This document shows, piece by piece, positions 1 to 7,577 of a stretch of DNA of 29,822 nucleotides (position 1 is its first letter; every line of letters begins with the position of its first letter). The position numbers and the translations under genes were made by a program. The notes below the pieces were generated by a model, which worked only from the letters and a program-made list of their open reading frames with translations, searched no databases and was not told the DNA's origin. The stretch comes from a virus: the IMG/VR virus record IMGVR_UViG_3300035184_001004, positions 1 through 29,822 of that record. One strand, given 5' to 3'.

Positions 1-327
1 ATTCACAAACTAAAAAACAAATACGAACTGCTATGGGATCAAACATCTCCTGAAGGTTACCTAAAGATCGTAGCAGTACTACAGAAGTATATTGACCAAG
101 GTATCTCAGTAAACACAAGTTATAATCCTGTATTTTACGATGAAGAAAAGATTCCAATGTCTACAATGCTCCAGCATCTTATTATGTTCTATAAGTATGG
201 TGGCAAGCAATTGTACTACTTCAACACATTCGATGGCCAAGGTGAAGTCGATATTGACAAACTGATGGACGAACCACTAGCGTTATCACAACTAGAAGAT
301 GATGACTGCGATTCCTGCGTAATTTAA
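1..327 (+). CDS. nrdA: Ribonucleotide reductase class I alpha subunit, C-terminal part (cut by window start)
   Basis: The window opens in frame inside this gene; 108 codons remain before the TAA. The tail reads as the end of a class I ribonucleotide reductase large chain, with a STGYNP-type stretch (NTSYNPVFY) and a KYGGKQLYYFNT segment typical of NrdA. It ends in an acidic stretch followed by CDSC and two residues. That terminal cysteine pair is the shuttle that passes electrons from thioredoxin or glutaredoxin to the active site in this family. The enzyme reduces ribonucleoside diphosphates to deoxy forms for phage DNA synthesis. nrdB follows after 14 bases, so the two are one operon. The start and catalytic cysteines lie outside the window. 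Confidence 0.93.
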   Translation: MHKLKNKYELLWDQTSPEGYLKIVAVLQKYIDQGISVNTSYNPVFYDEEKIPMSTMLQHLIMFYKYGGKQLYYFNTFDGQGEVDIDKLMDEPLALSQLEDDDCDSCVI

Positions 328-341
328 TAGAGAGAAAAACA

Positions 342-1472
342 ATGAGTGTATTTAATTCAGAAAACAGAACAGACCACACAAAAGCGTTAGCTTTTATGGA
401 CCCCGCGGGTGCGGTAGCAATTCAACGGTATGACATGCTAAAGTACAAGCAGTTTGATAAACTTACTGACAAACAACTTGGTTTCTTCTGGCGTCCAGAA
501 GAAGTAGATGTCACTAAAGATTCTAACGACTTCAAAAATCTTACAGACAATGAGCGTCATATCTTTACATCTAACCTAAAGCGCCAAATTCTATTAGATA
601 GTGTACAAGGTCGTGCACCGACTGAAGCTTTTAGTCCATTAGTAACTATCCCAGAACTAGAGGCATGGATCACTACCTGGACATTTAGTGAAACAATTCA
701 CTCACGTTCATACACTCATATTATCCGTAACGTATATTCAGATCCATCAAAAGTATTTGATGGCATGATGGATATTCCAGAGATTATGGATTGTGCAGAT
801 GAAATCTCAGTATGCTATGACCAGTTGATTGAAATGACATCATACTTCAACCTGTTGGGGGAAGGCACTCACACTGTTAACGGCAACAAAGTAGTTATCG
901 ATAAGTATGAAATCAAGAAACTATTGTACAAAACTCTTATGAGTGTTAACATTCTTGAGGGTGTACGTTTCTATGTATCGTTTGCTTGTTCATGGGCATT
1001 TGCTGAATTGAAGAAGATGGAAGGTAATGCTAAAATTATTAAGTTGATTGCACGTGATGAAAATCTACACTTGGGTTCAACACAGACACTGCTAAAACTT
1101 CTTCCTAAAGATGATCCAGATTACATTCAGATTGCAAAAGAAACTGAAGCAGAGTGTATTCAAATGTTTGTAGACGCAGTTGATCAAGAAAAAGCATGGG
1201 CTGAATACTTGTTCAAAGATGGATCAATGATTGGTCTAAACACACAGCTACTATCTGATTATATTGAGTGGATTTGTTGCAAGCGTATGACAGCAGTTGG
1301 CCTTAAATGTCCTTATACTACTCCACAAGCGAACCCACTTCCATGGACACAAAAATGGATTGCTGGTGGTGATGTACAAGTTGCTCCACAAGAGACTGAA
1401 ATCTCGTCATATGTTATTGGTGGTGTTAAGCAAGATGTTGATAAAAACACATTTGGTGGCATGTCACTCTAA
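342..1472 (+). CDS. nrdB: Ribonucleotide reductase class Ia beta subunit
   Basis: The small radical-generating chain of class I ribonucleotide reductase, 376 residues, the same length as E. coli NrdB and alignable along the whole protein. The di-iron ligands are all present: D86, E117, H120, E206, E240 and H243, and the radical tyrosine is Y124 in SETIHSRSYTH. The C-terminal tail that docks on NrdA is present. A purine-rich AGAGAG stretch about 10 bases upstream serves as ribosome site. The gene is uninterrupted, with no intron or homing endonuclease, unlike several T4-type nrd genes. It is followed by a strong terminator, closing the nrdA-nrdB operon. Confidence 0.97.
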   Translation: MSVFNSENRTDHTKALAFMDPAGAVAIQRYDMLKYKQFDKLTDKQLGFFWRPEEVDVTKDSNDFKNLTDNERHIFTSNLKRQILLDSVQGRAPTEAFSPLVTIPELEAWITTWTFSETIHSRSYTHIIRNVYSDPSKVFDGMMDIPEIMDCADEISVCYDQLIEMTSYFNLLGEGTHTVNGNKVVIDKYEIKKLLYKTLMSVNILEGVRFYVSFACSWAFAELKKMEGNAKIIKLIARDENLHLGSTQTLLKLLPKDDPDYIQIAKETEAECIQMFVDAVDQEKAWAEYLFKDGSMIGLNTQLLSDYIEWICCKRMTAVGLKCPYTTPQANPLPWTQKWIAGGDVQVAPQETEISSYVIGGVKQDVDKNTFGGMSL

Positions 1473-1501
1473 CTTACTATAAACTATTTTATAACTAATT
1501 G

Positions 1502-1530
1502 AAAACGCAGGATTCTTTCTTGCGTTTTTT
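1502..1530 (+). terminator. Intrinsic terminator after nrdB
   Basis: AAAACGCA (1502-1509) pairs with TGCGTTTT (1521-1528) around an 11-base loop, followed by a T run. It ends the nrd operon and sits directly against the next promoter. Confidence 0.85.
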
Positions 1531-1532
1531 GC

Positions 1533-1561
1533 TTGACATATCCAACCCTGGACGTTATATT
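1533..1561 (+). promoter_or_regulatory. Sigma70-type promoter for metK
   Basis: A consensus -35 TTGACA (1533-1538), a 17-base spacer and TATATT (1556-1561). The expected start near 1568 gives a leader of about 38 bases before metK. The spacer lacks the CGAATCA element seen at four other promoters here. Confidence 0.85.
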
Positions 1562-1605
1562 ATATACATATTATTAAACAGTAACTCATATACACGGAGA
1601 AAACT

Positions 1606-2682
1606 ATGAACTATATTTTTACTAGCGAAAGTGTTAGTGACGGACATCCAGATAAAGTAGCAGATCAGATTAGTGACGCACTTGTTGATGCCGGATTAAA
1701 GAATGGCGACTCTTCGACCCGAGTAGCAGTTGAGACACTTGTAACTACCAATCACGTTACGTTGGCTGGCGAAGTAAAAAACTTTAATTTAAGTAAAGAC
1801 GAAGTTAAAGAAATTGTGCGCAATAAAGTTAAAGAGATCGGTTATGAGCAAGATGGATTTCACTGGGATAAACTAAACATCTACAACGAAATCCATTCAC
1901 AAAGTGCAGATATCGCATTGGGAACAGACAACTTTGGTGCAGGTGACCAAGGCATTATGTTTGGTTATGCGTGTAACGATAATGATGCATACTTACCAGC
2001 CCCTATCTACTACGCACACGAAGTTCTAAAAGAACTTAAACAGCACCGCGAGAATGTATTAGGACCAGATGCAAAGTCACAGGTAAGCGTACAGTATGAC
2101 GGTGGTAAAGTTAAACGTATTGACCAAGTTGTTATTTCGACACAGCACGTAGAAGGACAAGTAGAACAAGCAAGAAACATCAGTAAGCTTGCTGCAATGA
2201 ATGTACTAGGAGATTTAATTGATGAAAATACTGTCTGGCATCTTAATCCTACTGGCAACTTTGTTATCGGTGGGCCTGATGGTGACGCTGGTGTTACTGG
2301 GCGTAAAATTATTGTTGATACCTATGGGGGTTTTGCTCCTCACGGGGGTGGCGCTTTTAGTGGCAAAGATCCAACAAAGGTTGATAGGTCCGCTGCTTAC
2401 ATGGCGCGGTGGTTGGCGAAAAATGTAGTAGCAGATGAAATGGCTGATTGGTGTAACATTCAGTTGTCATATGCTATCGGCGTGAAGCAACCTACAAGTA
2501 TCTATGTTGAGTCGAACGGTTACAGCAAAAGTATCGAAAAGTTTATTCGCAATGAAATTGATTTGTCACCCAAAGGAATCATTGATAGATTCGATTTATT
2601 CAACTATACTGCGTACAGTAATAACTGTGTATATGGACACTTTGGAAACAAAGATGTTCCTTGGGAGAAATTAGGATGGTAA
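1606..2682 (+). CDS. metK: S-adenosylmethionine synthetase (methionine adenosyltransferase)
   Basis: Makes S-adenosylmethionine from ATP and methionine. The protein matches bacterial MetK along its length: SESVSDGHPDK at the N-terminus (H14, D16), GAGDQGIMFGYA (about 111-122), DAKSQV (K157), IGGPDGDAGVTGRK (about 221-234), and SGKDPTKVDRSAAY (K254, K258). These are the known ATP, metal and phosphate ligands. At 358 residues it is shorter than E. coli MetK (384) and stops at the WEK motif, lacking the last helix. GGAG lies 8 bases before the ATG. It has its own promoter and terminator, so it is expressed alone. In a phage it may feed a DNA methylase or hypermodification enzyme, or replace host S-adenosylmethionine destroyed during infection; neither is shown here. 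Confidence 0.95.
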   Translation: MNYIFTSESVSDGHPDKVADQISDALVDAGLKNGDSSTRVAVETLVTTNHVTLAGEVKNFNLSKDEVKEIVRNKVKEIGYEQDGFHWDKLNIYNEIHSQSADIALGTDNFGAGDQGIMFGYACNDNDAYLPAPIYYAHEVLKELKQHRENVLGPDAKSQVSVQYDGGKVKRIDQVVISTQHVEGQVEQARNISKLAAMNVLGDLIDENTVWHLNPTGNFVIGGPDGDAGVTGRKIIVDTYGGFAPHGGGAFSGKDPTKVDRSAAYMARWLAKNVVADEMADWCNIQLSYAIGVKQPTSIYVESNGYSKSIEKFIRNEIDLSPKGIIDRFDLFNYTAYSNNCVYGHFGNKDVPWEKLGW

Positions 2683-2725
2683 CTGAAGAGATTGTAAGAG
2701 AATCATAAAAAATTACAAGTACTTG

Positions 2726-2755
2726 AAAGCGCAGCATTTTTTGTTGCGCTTTTTT
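2726..2755 (+). terminator. Intrinsic terminator after metK
   Basis: AAAGCGCA (2726-2733) pairs with TGCGCTTT (2745-2752), then a T run. It touches the next promoter, as after nrdB. Confidence 0.85.
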
Positions 2756-2756
2756 C

Positions 2757-2785
2757 TTGACATATGATACGAATCACTGTATAAA
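2757..2785 (+). promoter_or_regulatory. Sigma70-type promoter with CGAATCA spacer element (copy 1)
   Basis: TTGACA (2757-2762), 17-base spacer, TATAAA (2780-2785). CGAATCA occupies spacer positions 8-14 (2770-2776), the same register as in three other promoters of this window. A GTATA follows the -10 by a few bases. It drives the 31-residue membrane peptide gene. Confidence 0.85.
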
Positions 2786-2816
2786 GTAAGTATAGATAAA
2801 AAAGAAAGAATCCCAA

Positions 2817-2912
2817 ATGATACAGTTTATTAAAGTCATGACAGCCGAACTTATTTCTTCCGTAATGAATTTTGTATTAGCGATTGGAATAATTGTTTAC
2901 TTTATTGGTTAA
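2817..2912 (+). CDS. 31-residue single-span membrane peptide
   Basis: A short open frame placed between a strong promoter and the next promoter, with an AGAAAG ribosome-site-like stretch upstream. The 31-residue product has a short N-terminal part with one Lys and one Glu, followed by a hydrophobic stretch of about 18 residues (FVLAIGIIVYFIG at the end), so it is likely a single-pass membrane peptide. No family is recognised. Its placement, alone behind a near-consensus promoter, argues that it is a real early gene rather than chance. Small membrane peptides of this type in phages often act on lysis timing, host membrane proteins or superinfection, but nothing in the sequence tells which. Confidence 0.6.
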   Translation: MIQFIKVMTAELISSVMNFVLAIGIIVYFIG

Positions 2913-2919
2913 ATAAAGC

Positions 2920-2948
2920 TTGACATCTGGTGCGAATCAGTTTATAAA
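2920..2948 (+). promoter_or_regulatory. Sigma70-type promoter with CGAATCA spacer element (copy 2)
   Basis: TTGACA (2920-2925), 17-base spacer with CGAATCA at positions 8-14 (2933-2939), TATAAA (2943-2948), then GTATA downstream. The -35 begins only 8 bases after the stop codon of the membrane peptide. It drives the gene at 2983 and its two partners. Confidence 0.85.
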
Positions 2949-2982
2949 GATTGTATAGACAGTAACAACGAGGACTAAATCA

Positions 2983-3411
2983 ATGGCGTATGTATCACAA
3001 GAAATGAAAAAAGAACTTGCTCCTGGTATCAAAGCAGTATTGAAAAAATACAATGTTAAAGCCAGTATTGCTGTTTATAATCATTCAACTATATGTGTTA
3101 ATATTAAAAGCGGACCCATCGACTTCATTGGTGAAGCCAACAAAAAGAATATGGAGATTGCAGAACGCCGCGGCTCTACTTACTACGATAACAGCGGTTA
3201 TATTCAGGTTAATGACTGTTATCCCGAGACATACGGTGAAGCATCAGACTTCTTGATTAATCTGGTAGCAGCAATGAAAGGTACTAAGTACTTCAACAAT
3301 GATGATAGTCAAAGCGATTATTTTCACCGTTCGCACTATCTCGACATCAATGTAGGTCAATGGAACAAGCCGTACATCTATACTGGCATAGCAATGAAGG
3401 AAGCAGCGTAA
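2983..3411 (+). CDS. Conserved phage protein, LPD29-like
   Basis: 142 residues, preceded by GAGGA at a suitable distance from the ATG. The middle part (about 28-50), with VYNHSTICVNIKSG followed by IDFIG, resembles a small alpha/beta domain common in phage and plasmid proteins and annotated as large polyvalent protein associated domain 29; this is recalled from memory and should be treated as a family hint. A later segment (about 110-135), SHYLDINVGQWNKPY, fits the same family. No catalytic residues can be assigned. First gene of a three-gene early unit; the next start codon overlaps its stop (TAATG). Confidence 0.7.
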   Translation: MAYVSQEMKKELAPGIKAVLKKYNVKASIAVYNHSTICVNIKSGPIDFIGEANKKNMEIAERRGSTYYDNSGYIQVNDCYPETYGEASDFLINLVAAMKGTKYFNNDDSQSDYFHRSHYLDINVGQWNKPYIYTGIAMKEAA

Positions 3412-3572
3412 TGAACACACATGTTAATCGCAAAGTAGTGCAACAACTTGTATTTTCACTTATTCAAAATGGACATGATGTAGAAAAAGTTTATGAAAAA
3501 GTACGTGCCGAGCACGGAGATACTGCGATTAAATTTGTTGCAGATTGCTACTTTCAACTGACTGAGGTATAA
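3411..3572 (+). CDS. Small hypothetical protein (53 residues)
   Basis: A 53-residue protein starting at the ATG that shares its A with the upstream stop (TAATG), a typical coupled start. A longer frame from 3360 exists but would overlap the upstream gene by 50 bases and has no ribosome site. The product is predicted mostly helical (VVQQLVFSLIQNG, VEKVYEKVRAEHGDTAIKF) with no membrane span. No family is recognised. It belongs to the early unit of the genes at 2983 and 3575. Confidence 0.6.
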   Translation: MNTHVNRKVVQQLVFSLIQNGHDVEKVYEKVRAEHGDTAIKFVADCYFQLTEV

Positions 3573-3574
3573 AT

Positions 3575-3835
3575 ATGAAAATGAATATTGATGCAAAACT
3601 GAAAGCCGAAGTATCACGTGGCTATCCAATCTATGTAGTGTATACTTCCGACACAAAGGAAATAGTAGACTGGTATTCATTTGGCGAGAAAATGGCAGAA
3701 TCTTCAACTCGCGCACGTAATAATAAAGTTGGACCAGATACTCACAATTATGGGCTGTGGGATAATTATGTAATTGCACGTGAACAGCACGAAGCGCATT
3801 TGGCAGATTTGGCAGAACCTTGGAGACACCGTTAA
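3575..3835 (+). CDS. Hypothetical protein (86 residues)
   Basis: A small soluble protein of 86 residues, starting 2 bases after the previous stop, with GAGG just upstream. The central part carries VDWYSFGEKMAE followed by a basic run (TRARNNKVG), and the C-terminus is charged with several histidines. No motif or family is recognised. Last gene of the unit begun at 2983; the promoter for the AAA+ ATPase follows within 10 bases. Confidence 0.6.
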   Translation: MKMNIDAKLKAEVSRGYPIYVVYTSDTKEIVDWYSFGEKMAESSTRARNNKVGPDTHNYGLWDNYVIAREQHEAHLADLAEPWRHR

Positions 3836-3843
3836 ATTAATGC

Positions 3844-3872
3844 TTGACATCCTACACGAATCAGTTTATAAC
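3844..3872 (+). promoter_or_regulatory. Sigma70-type promoter with CGAATCA spacer element (copy 3)
   Basis: TTGACA (3844-3849), 17-base spacer with CGAATCA at positions 8-14 (3857-3863), TATAAC (3867-3872). It drives the AAA+ ATPase gene, leaving a leader of about 22 bases with an AGAGGAAA ribosome site. Confidence 0.8.
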
Positions 3873-3901
3873 TAGTTAGTAATCAAAAAGAGGAAACGTA
3901 A

Positions 3902-4876
3902 ATGTCAGTAGTTCAAATCACAAACGGTTCTTATCTCAATAAAGAAGTCACTGGTATATTCCCAGTAGTTGCGGAGATGAAACAATCCAAAGATGGCACA
4001 CACTTCATCACCGTTGATGCAACCGAGACCGAGATTGGTCGCGCAAAAATACGAGTAAAAGTAAAACCAGAAAACGTCGAAGTTGTTTCGTTTAATCGTG
4101 AAACTGACGAACAAGTAATGGATCGCATTGCTGAACGTTTTTCTATTCTGGATGAAATGACTGAAGCCACTATTGATGGCATCGTGCGTGGTATGGTCGT
4201 CTCCGGCCCTCCCGGGATTGGTAAAACATATGGCGTTGAACAGATACTTGAGAAAGATTCGTTGTTTGATGTTATGGCTGATAACCCATTGCGCCACACT
4301 TTCGTCAAAGGTACAATGTCACCTATTGGTCTATATGCGATGCTGTACAAGTATTCAGACTCGAAGAATATCGTAGTTTTGGATGACTGTGATAGTATCT
4401 TGTTTGACGAAAATGCACTAAACATTCTTAAAGCCGCACTTGATAGTGGCAAGAAGCGTATGATTTCTTGGAACTCTGATTCTCACTTTCTTCGTCGTGA
4501 AGGTGTTCCTGACCGTTTCGAGTTCAAAGGTTCAGTAATCTTTATCACTAACTTGAAATTTGACAATGTGCGTTCAACTAAAATTAAAGATCACCTTGAG
4601 GCTATCATGTCACGCTGTCACTATCTTGATTTGACTATGGATTCTACCCGTGATAAAATCTTACGTATTAAGCAGATTGCCCGCGACGGTGGGTTGTTTG
4701 ATACCAAAGGATTGAATAAAGAGCAAGAGATTGATATTGTACAGTTCTTGGAAGATAACCAATCTAAGATGCGTGAAATCTCACTGCGTATGGCACAGAA
4801 ATTAGCAGACTTATGCAAGCTAAGTCCTCACCGGTGGCAGCGACTAGCACAAACAACGTGTATGAAACGAGTGTAA
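3902..4876 (+). CDS. AAA+ family ATPase
   Basis: A 324-residue ATPase. Walker A is GPPGIGKT (102-109), Walker B IVVLDD (157-162), a sensor-1 asparagine sits in IFITNLKF (N217), and a candidate arginine finger is R238 in IMSRCHYLDL. An N-terminal region of about 95 residues and a C-terminal helical lid (about 265-324) flank the core. It does not resemble T4 gp44 closely, so I do not call it the clamp-loader large subunit. Single-gene transcription unit: own CGAATCA promoter, AGAGGAAA ribosome site and own terminator. Position directly before uvsW suggests a role in DNA metabolism or remodelling of a protein complex, but the substrate is unknown. Confidence 0.88.
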   Translation: MSVVQITNGSYLNKEVTGIFPVVAEMKQSKDGTHFITVDATETEIGRAKIRVKVKPENVEVVSFNRETDEQVMDRIAERFSILDEMTEATIDGIVRGMVVSGPPGIGKTYGVEQILEKDSLFDVMADNPLRHTFVKGTMSPIGLYAMLYKYSDSKNIVVLDDCDSILFDENALNILKAALDSGKKRMISWNSDSHFLRREGVPDRFEFKGSVIFITNLKFDNVRSTKIKDHLEAIMSRCHYLDLTMDSTRDKILRIKQIARDGGLFDTKGLNKEQEIDIVQFLEDNQSKMREISLRMAQKLADLCKLSPHRWQRLAQTTCMKRV

Positions 4877-4883
4877 AATAATT

Positions 4884-4912
4884 AACAGGCACCTAATGGG
4901 TGTCTGTTTTTT
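4884..4912 (+). terminator. Intrinsic terminator after the AAA+ ATPase gene
   Basis: ACAGGCACC (4885-4893) pairs with GGTGTCTGT (4899-4907), one G-U pair, 5-base loop, then a T run. It abuts the uvsW promoter. Confidence 0.85.
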
Positions 4913-4913
4913 C

Positions 4914-4942
4914 TTGACTTTGATCCCAAAAAATGTTAGAAT
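4914..4942 (+). promoter_or_regulatory. Promoter placed for leaderless uvsW mRNA
   Basis: TTGACT (4914-4919), 17-base spacer, TAGAAT (4937-4942), then exactly 6 bases to the uvsW ATG. A normal start site, 7 bases after the -10, falls on the A of the start codon. No ribosome-binding sequence lies between. The same geometry occurs before the primase and the replicative helicase. Confidence 0.75.
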
Positions 4943-4948
4943 AATATT

Positions 4949-6394
4949 ATGAAGAAATGTACAATTGTAATTAAAGATGAAGTCAACGTAAAACTTGAAG
5001 GCCTTGACCCAGCTACCCGCAGAAAATGTTCTGATAAGTTGAAGTTCTTTTTGCCACATGCATACCACATGCCTGCCTATAAGTTGGGACGATGGGATGG
5101 AACTGTACGATTCTGTGATATTGGTGGCAGAACTTATCTAAACTTATTAGATGATTTACTCCCAATCATTATGCAATCTGGGTATGAAATAGATATTGAT
5201 GATCGCAGAGAACATCAAGTAATGGAGTTTGAACAAGTCACTGAGGACTATTGGGGAGATAAGTGTTGGCCAGAAGGTCATCCTATTGCTGGTCAACCAA
5301 TTAGATTACGTGATTATCAAGTAGATGTAGTAAACAAGTTTATTGAGACACCACAGGCACTTCAGGAGATCGCTACCGGTGCAGGTAAAACTATTATGAC
5401 TGCTACTCTATCTAAAATTGTAGAAAAATACGGTCGTTCTATTGTTATTGTGCCGAACAAGGATCTAGTACGCCAAACAGAGGAAGATTATATAAACTGT
5501 GGTCTAGATGCTGGCGTTTACTTCGGTGACCGCAAAGACTTTGGCAAGACACATACTATATGTACATGGCAATCACTCAGTTCCTTGTTGAAGAAAACAA
5601 AGAAAGGCGAAGGTGACATTGTTGAATTCATCGAAGGTGTAGTATGTATCATGGTAGATGAAGTTCACCAAGCGAAAGCAGATGTTCTTAAAGATTTACT
5701 TACTGGTATATTCGCTAACGTCCCACTTCGATGGGGATTGACTGGTACTATTCCTAAGTCCGATCATGAGTTTGCTACCATTCGTAGTTCTCTGGGAGAA
5801 GTAATTAATCGTTTGGCAGCAAAAGACTTGCAGGACATCGGTGTTCTGGCCAACTGCCATGTTAACGTAGTACAAACGCAAGAAACATCAGAGTATACAG
5901 ATTATCAAGGTGAGCTAAAGTTTTTATTGGAAGACAAAAAGCGCCAAGTATTCTTGGCAAATCTTATTACCGAAGTATCACAAACCGGAAACACACTCGT
6001 ACTAATCGGACGTATAAACGTCGGAGTTGCTTTACAGGAGTTACTACCAGATGCTACATTCGTTCAGGGTGCGATGAAAACAACTGACCGCAAAGAGGCA
6101 TATACGGAAATCAACGAGGCTACAAATTCAATTACTATTGCTACTTATGGCGTTGCTGCTGTTGGTATTAACATCCCTCGTATTTTCAACTTAGTTCTAT
6201 TAGAGCCGGGAAAGTCTTTTGTAAGAGTTATTCAGTCTATCGGACGCGGTGTTCGTGTAGCAAAAGATAAAGATTCTGTTCAAATATGGGATGTAACAAG
6301 TAGATGTAAATTTTCAAAAAGACATTTAACAGAACGAAAGAAATTCTATAAAGATGCTGAATATCCATTCAGTGTAGAAAAGGTAAAATACTAA
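4949..6394 (+). CDS. uvsW: UvsW-type superfamily 2 helicase
   Basis: A 481-residue DNA/RNA helicase of the T4 UvsW type, which unwinds branched DNA and R-loops and controls the switch from origin- to recombination-dependent replication. The N-terminal part (about 1-90), with KLGRWDGTVRF, matches the UvsW substrate-binding domain. The helicase core follows: a Q-type motif RLRDYQ (about 119-124), Walker A ATGAGKT (142-148), DEVH box (237-240), GLTGT (about 263-267), and the C-terminal motif VIQSIGRGVR. The start chosen is the only one that keeps the whole N-terminal domain. It has no ribosome site; promoter spacing implies a leaderless mRNA. First gene of a long overlapping operon; its stop overlaps the next ATG (TAATG). 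Confidence 0.93.
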   Translation: MKKCTIVIKDEVNVKLEGLDPATRRKCSDKLKFFLPHAYHMPAYKLGRWDGTVRFCDIGGRTYLNLLDDLLPIIMQSGYEIDIDDRREHQVMEFEQVTEDYWGDKCWPEGHPIAGQPIRLRDYQVDVVNKFIETPQALQEIATGAGKTIMTATLSKIVEKYGRSIVIVPNKDLVRQTEEDYINCGLDAGVYFGDRKDFGKTHTICTWQSLSSLLKKTKKGEGDIVEFIEGVVCIMVDEVHQAKADVLKDLLTGIFANVPLRWGLTGTIPKSDHEFATIRSSLGEVINRLAAKDLQDIGVLANCHVNVVQTQETSEYTDYQGELKFLLEDKKRQVFLANLITEVSQTGNTLVLIGRINVGVALQELLPDATFVQGAMKTTDRKEAYTEINEATNSITIATYGVAAVGINIPRIFNLVLLEPGKSFVRVIQSIGRGVRVAKDKDSVQIWDVTSRCKFSKRHLTERKKFYKDAEYPFSVEKVKY

Positions 6395-6894
6395 TGAAAA
6401 TTCTAACTCCAGAAAACAGATGTTTTGAGATGAATAGTCTCCCTGAAGAAATTGATGATATTCGATATTGTGTTATGGATGTTACTGATAAGAAAGATCC
6501 AGACTTCTTTTTCATCCCTCTTGTATTCATTGAAACCTTCAACGCACCCAGTATTAGTTTGAGTATTGGGCCACATATGATTGAAATGCCAATTGATTGG
6601 AATATTCTAATTGGTGATCGTGATATCGGAGACCTAGAGTTCATTCCATTGACCAGCATTAACGAGCGTAGTTTTGATACAATTCTAACTAATCCACTCG
6701 GTGGGTTTACAATGGACTGGCAGCCGATTACGATTAATAACGTGTTTGCAGATGTTAAGTGGTTCTTCCCTAAATTAAAGTTCGGTCATATTCTTGCTAT
6801 ACCGCTTGAATATGGTGACAAGCCAAAGTGTGCATATTTTGTAAAAGACTTGAACCGCATTCCTGATGTATTAAGCAGTTATGATTTCTTCTGA
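6394..6894 (+). CDS. Conserved phage hypothetical protein next to uvsW
   Basis: 166 residues, translationally coupled to uvsW by TAATG. The protein is rich in beta-strand-like hydrophobic stretches (FFFIPLVFIETF, ISLSIGPHMIEM, LEFIPLTSINER) and contains WFFPKLKFGHILAIPLEYG and CAYFVKDLNRIPD near its end. I believe similar proteins occur beside uvsW in other aquatic T4-like phages, but I cannot name a function. No signal peptide, membrane span or catalytic motif is visible. Position inside the replication operon suggests a role in replication or late transcription control. Confidence 0.75.
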   Translation: MKILTPENRCFEMNSLPEEIDDIRYCVMDVTDKKDPDFFFIPLVFIETFNAPSISLSIGPHMIEMPIDWNILIGDRDIGDLEFIPLTSINERSFDTILTNPLGGFTMDWQPITINNVFADVKWFFPKLKFGHILAIPLEYGDKPKCAYFVKDLNRIPDVLSSYDFF

Positions 6895-7105
6895 TTATCA
6901 TAGAGTACTCATTTTGGATTATTTTAATGGCACAATTAATGCTATTGCATGGTGCGAAGAGTTTCTGGAATTAGACGATTGGACAGTAGAATATTTTGAT
7001 AATTATGAATGTTTTTACTTTACATCTAAGACAATTTGTAGTATGTTTTTATTAACACATGGTGGCAAATATATACCAGCACCTAGAGGAGCAATACATG
7101 GCTGA
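6881..7105 (+). CDS. Small hypothetical protein (74 residues)
   Basis: An aromatic- and acid-rich 74-residue protein whose start overlaps the end of the previous gene by 14 bases and whose end overlaps the next start by 8 bases. The overlaps and the shared direction support it as an operon member. It contains several Tyr, Trp and Cys residues (WCEEFLELDDWTVEYFDNY). No family is recognised. It could be a minor or fast-changing gene. Confidence 0.5.
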   Translation: MISSDYHRVLILDYFNGTINAIAWCEEFLELDDWTVEYFDNYECFYFTSKTICSMFLLTHGGKYIPAPRGAIHG

Positions 7106-7577
7106 TAAAATTCCATTAAATGATGTGCTCTCTGCTATTGATCGTAGAGACTTTGACTGGTATGCAAGATTGCCATCTGATGATAAAAAGAAATGGTCAA
7201 GTTGGCTGTTTCTGCGTTATGCAAGTAGCGTGAAGGGGTCTGGAGCAGAAGATGCGGTACTGACTACAAACGACTTTGTTAATAAGCATTATAACGATTT
7301 ATATAAACACGAAGAATTGATCTGGAAGTTGATGTGTTTAACTGGTACGGGTAAGAAGCAATTCCATGAATGGATTAAGGCGCCTAACTCACGTAAGAAA
7401 ACTGATACTGTTTCACAGTTTGTTTCACAGGTATATCCAACGATGAAGAGTGATGAAATTGAACTGTTCAGAAGTTTGAATAGTGATAATGATATCAAAC
7501 GAATGGCAGTTGATATGGCAATGGATGACAAATCTATTGATGAAATCTTTGGTAAGAAGAAGAGGAAAAAGAAATGA
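7098..7577 (+). CDS. Probable clamp-loader small subunit, gp62-like
   Basis: 159 residues, starting at the ATG behind GAGGAG rather than at an upstream ATG with no ribosome site. The helical layout, with WYARLPSDDKKKWSSWLFLRYASSV (broken here into its parts: DWYARLP, WLFLRYASS), LVNKHYNDL-like and LCLTGTGKKQFHEWIK-like segments, and a later IELFRSLNSDNDI, follows the pattern I know from gp62 proteins of aquatic T4-like phages. gp62 works with the gp44 ATPase to load the sliding clamp. The C-terminus is a lysine-rich tail (KKKRKKK). Identification rests on pattern similarity from memory, not alignment; no gp44 is seen in the window. Confidence 0.55.
   Translation: MADKIPLNDVLSAIDRRDFDWYARLPSDDKKKWSSWLFLRYASSVKGSGAEDAVLTTNDFVNKHYNDLYKHEELIWKLMCLTGTGKKQFHEWIKAPNSRKKTDTVSQFVSQVYPTMKSDEIELFRSLNSDNDIKRMAVDMAMDDKSIDEIFGKKKRKKK

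Noticed and set aside
2010-2258. Minus-strand frame of 82 codons inside metK
   Set aside because: It lies fully opposite a well-supported enzyme gene, has no ribosome site or promoter, and its Cys/Ser-rich product looks like an antisense shadow.
3569-3576. TATAAATA just before the gene at 3575
   Set aside because: It overlaps the start codon itself and lies within an early-type operon, so it cannot serve that gene and looks accidental.
3931-4452. Minus-strand frame of 173 codons opposite the AAA+ ATPase gene
   Set aside because: The Ser- and Ile-rich translation mirrors the codon use of the plus strand, and the plus-strand protein has full Walker motifs.
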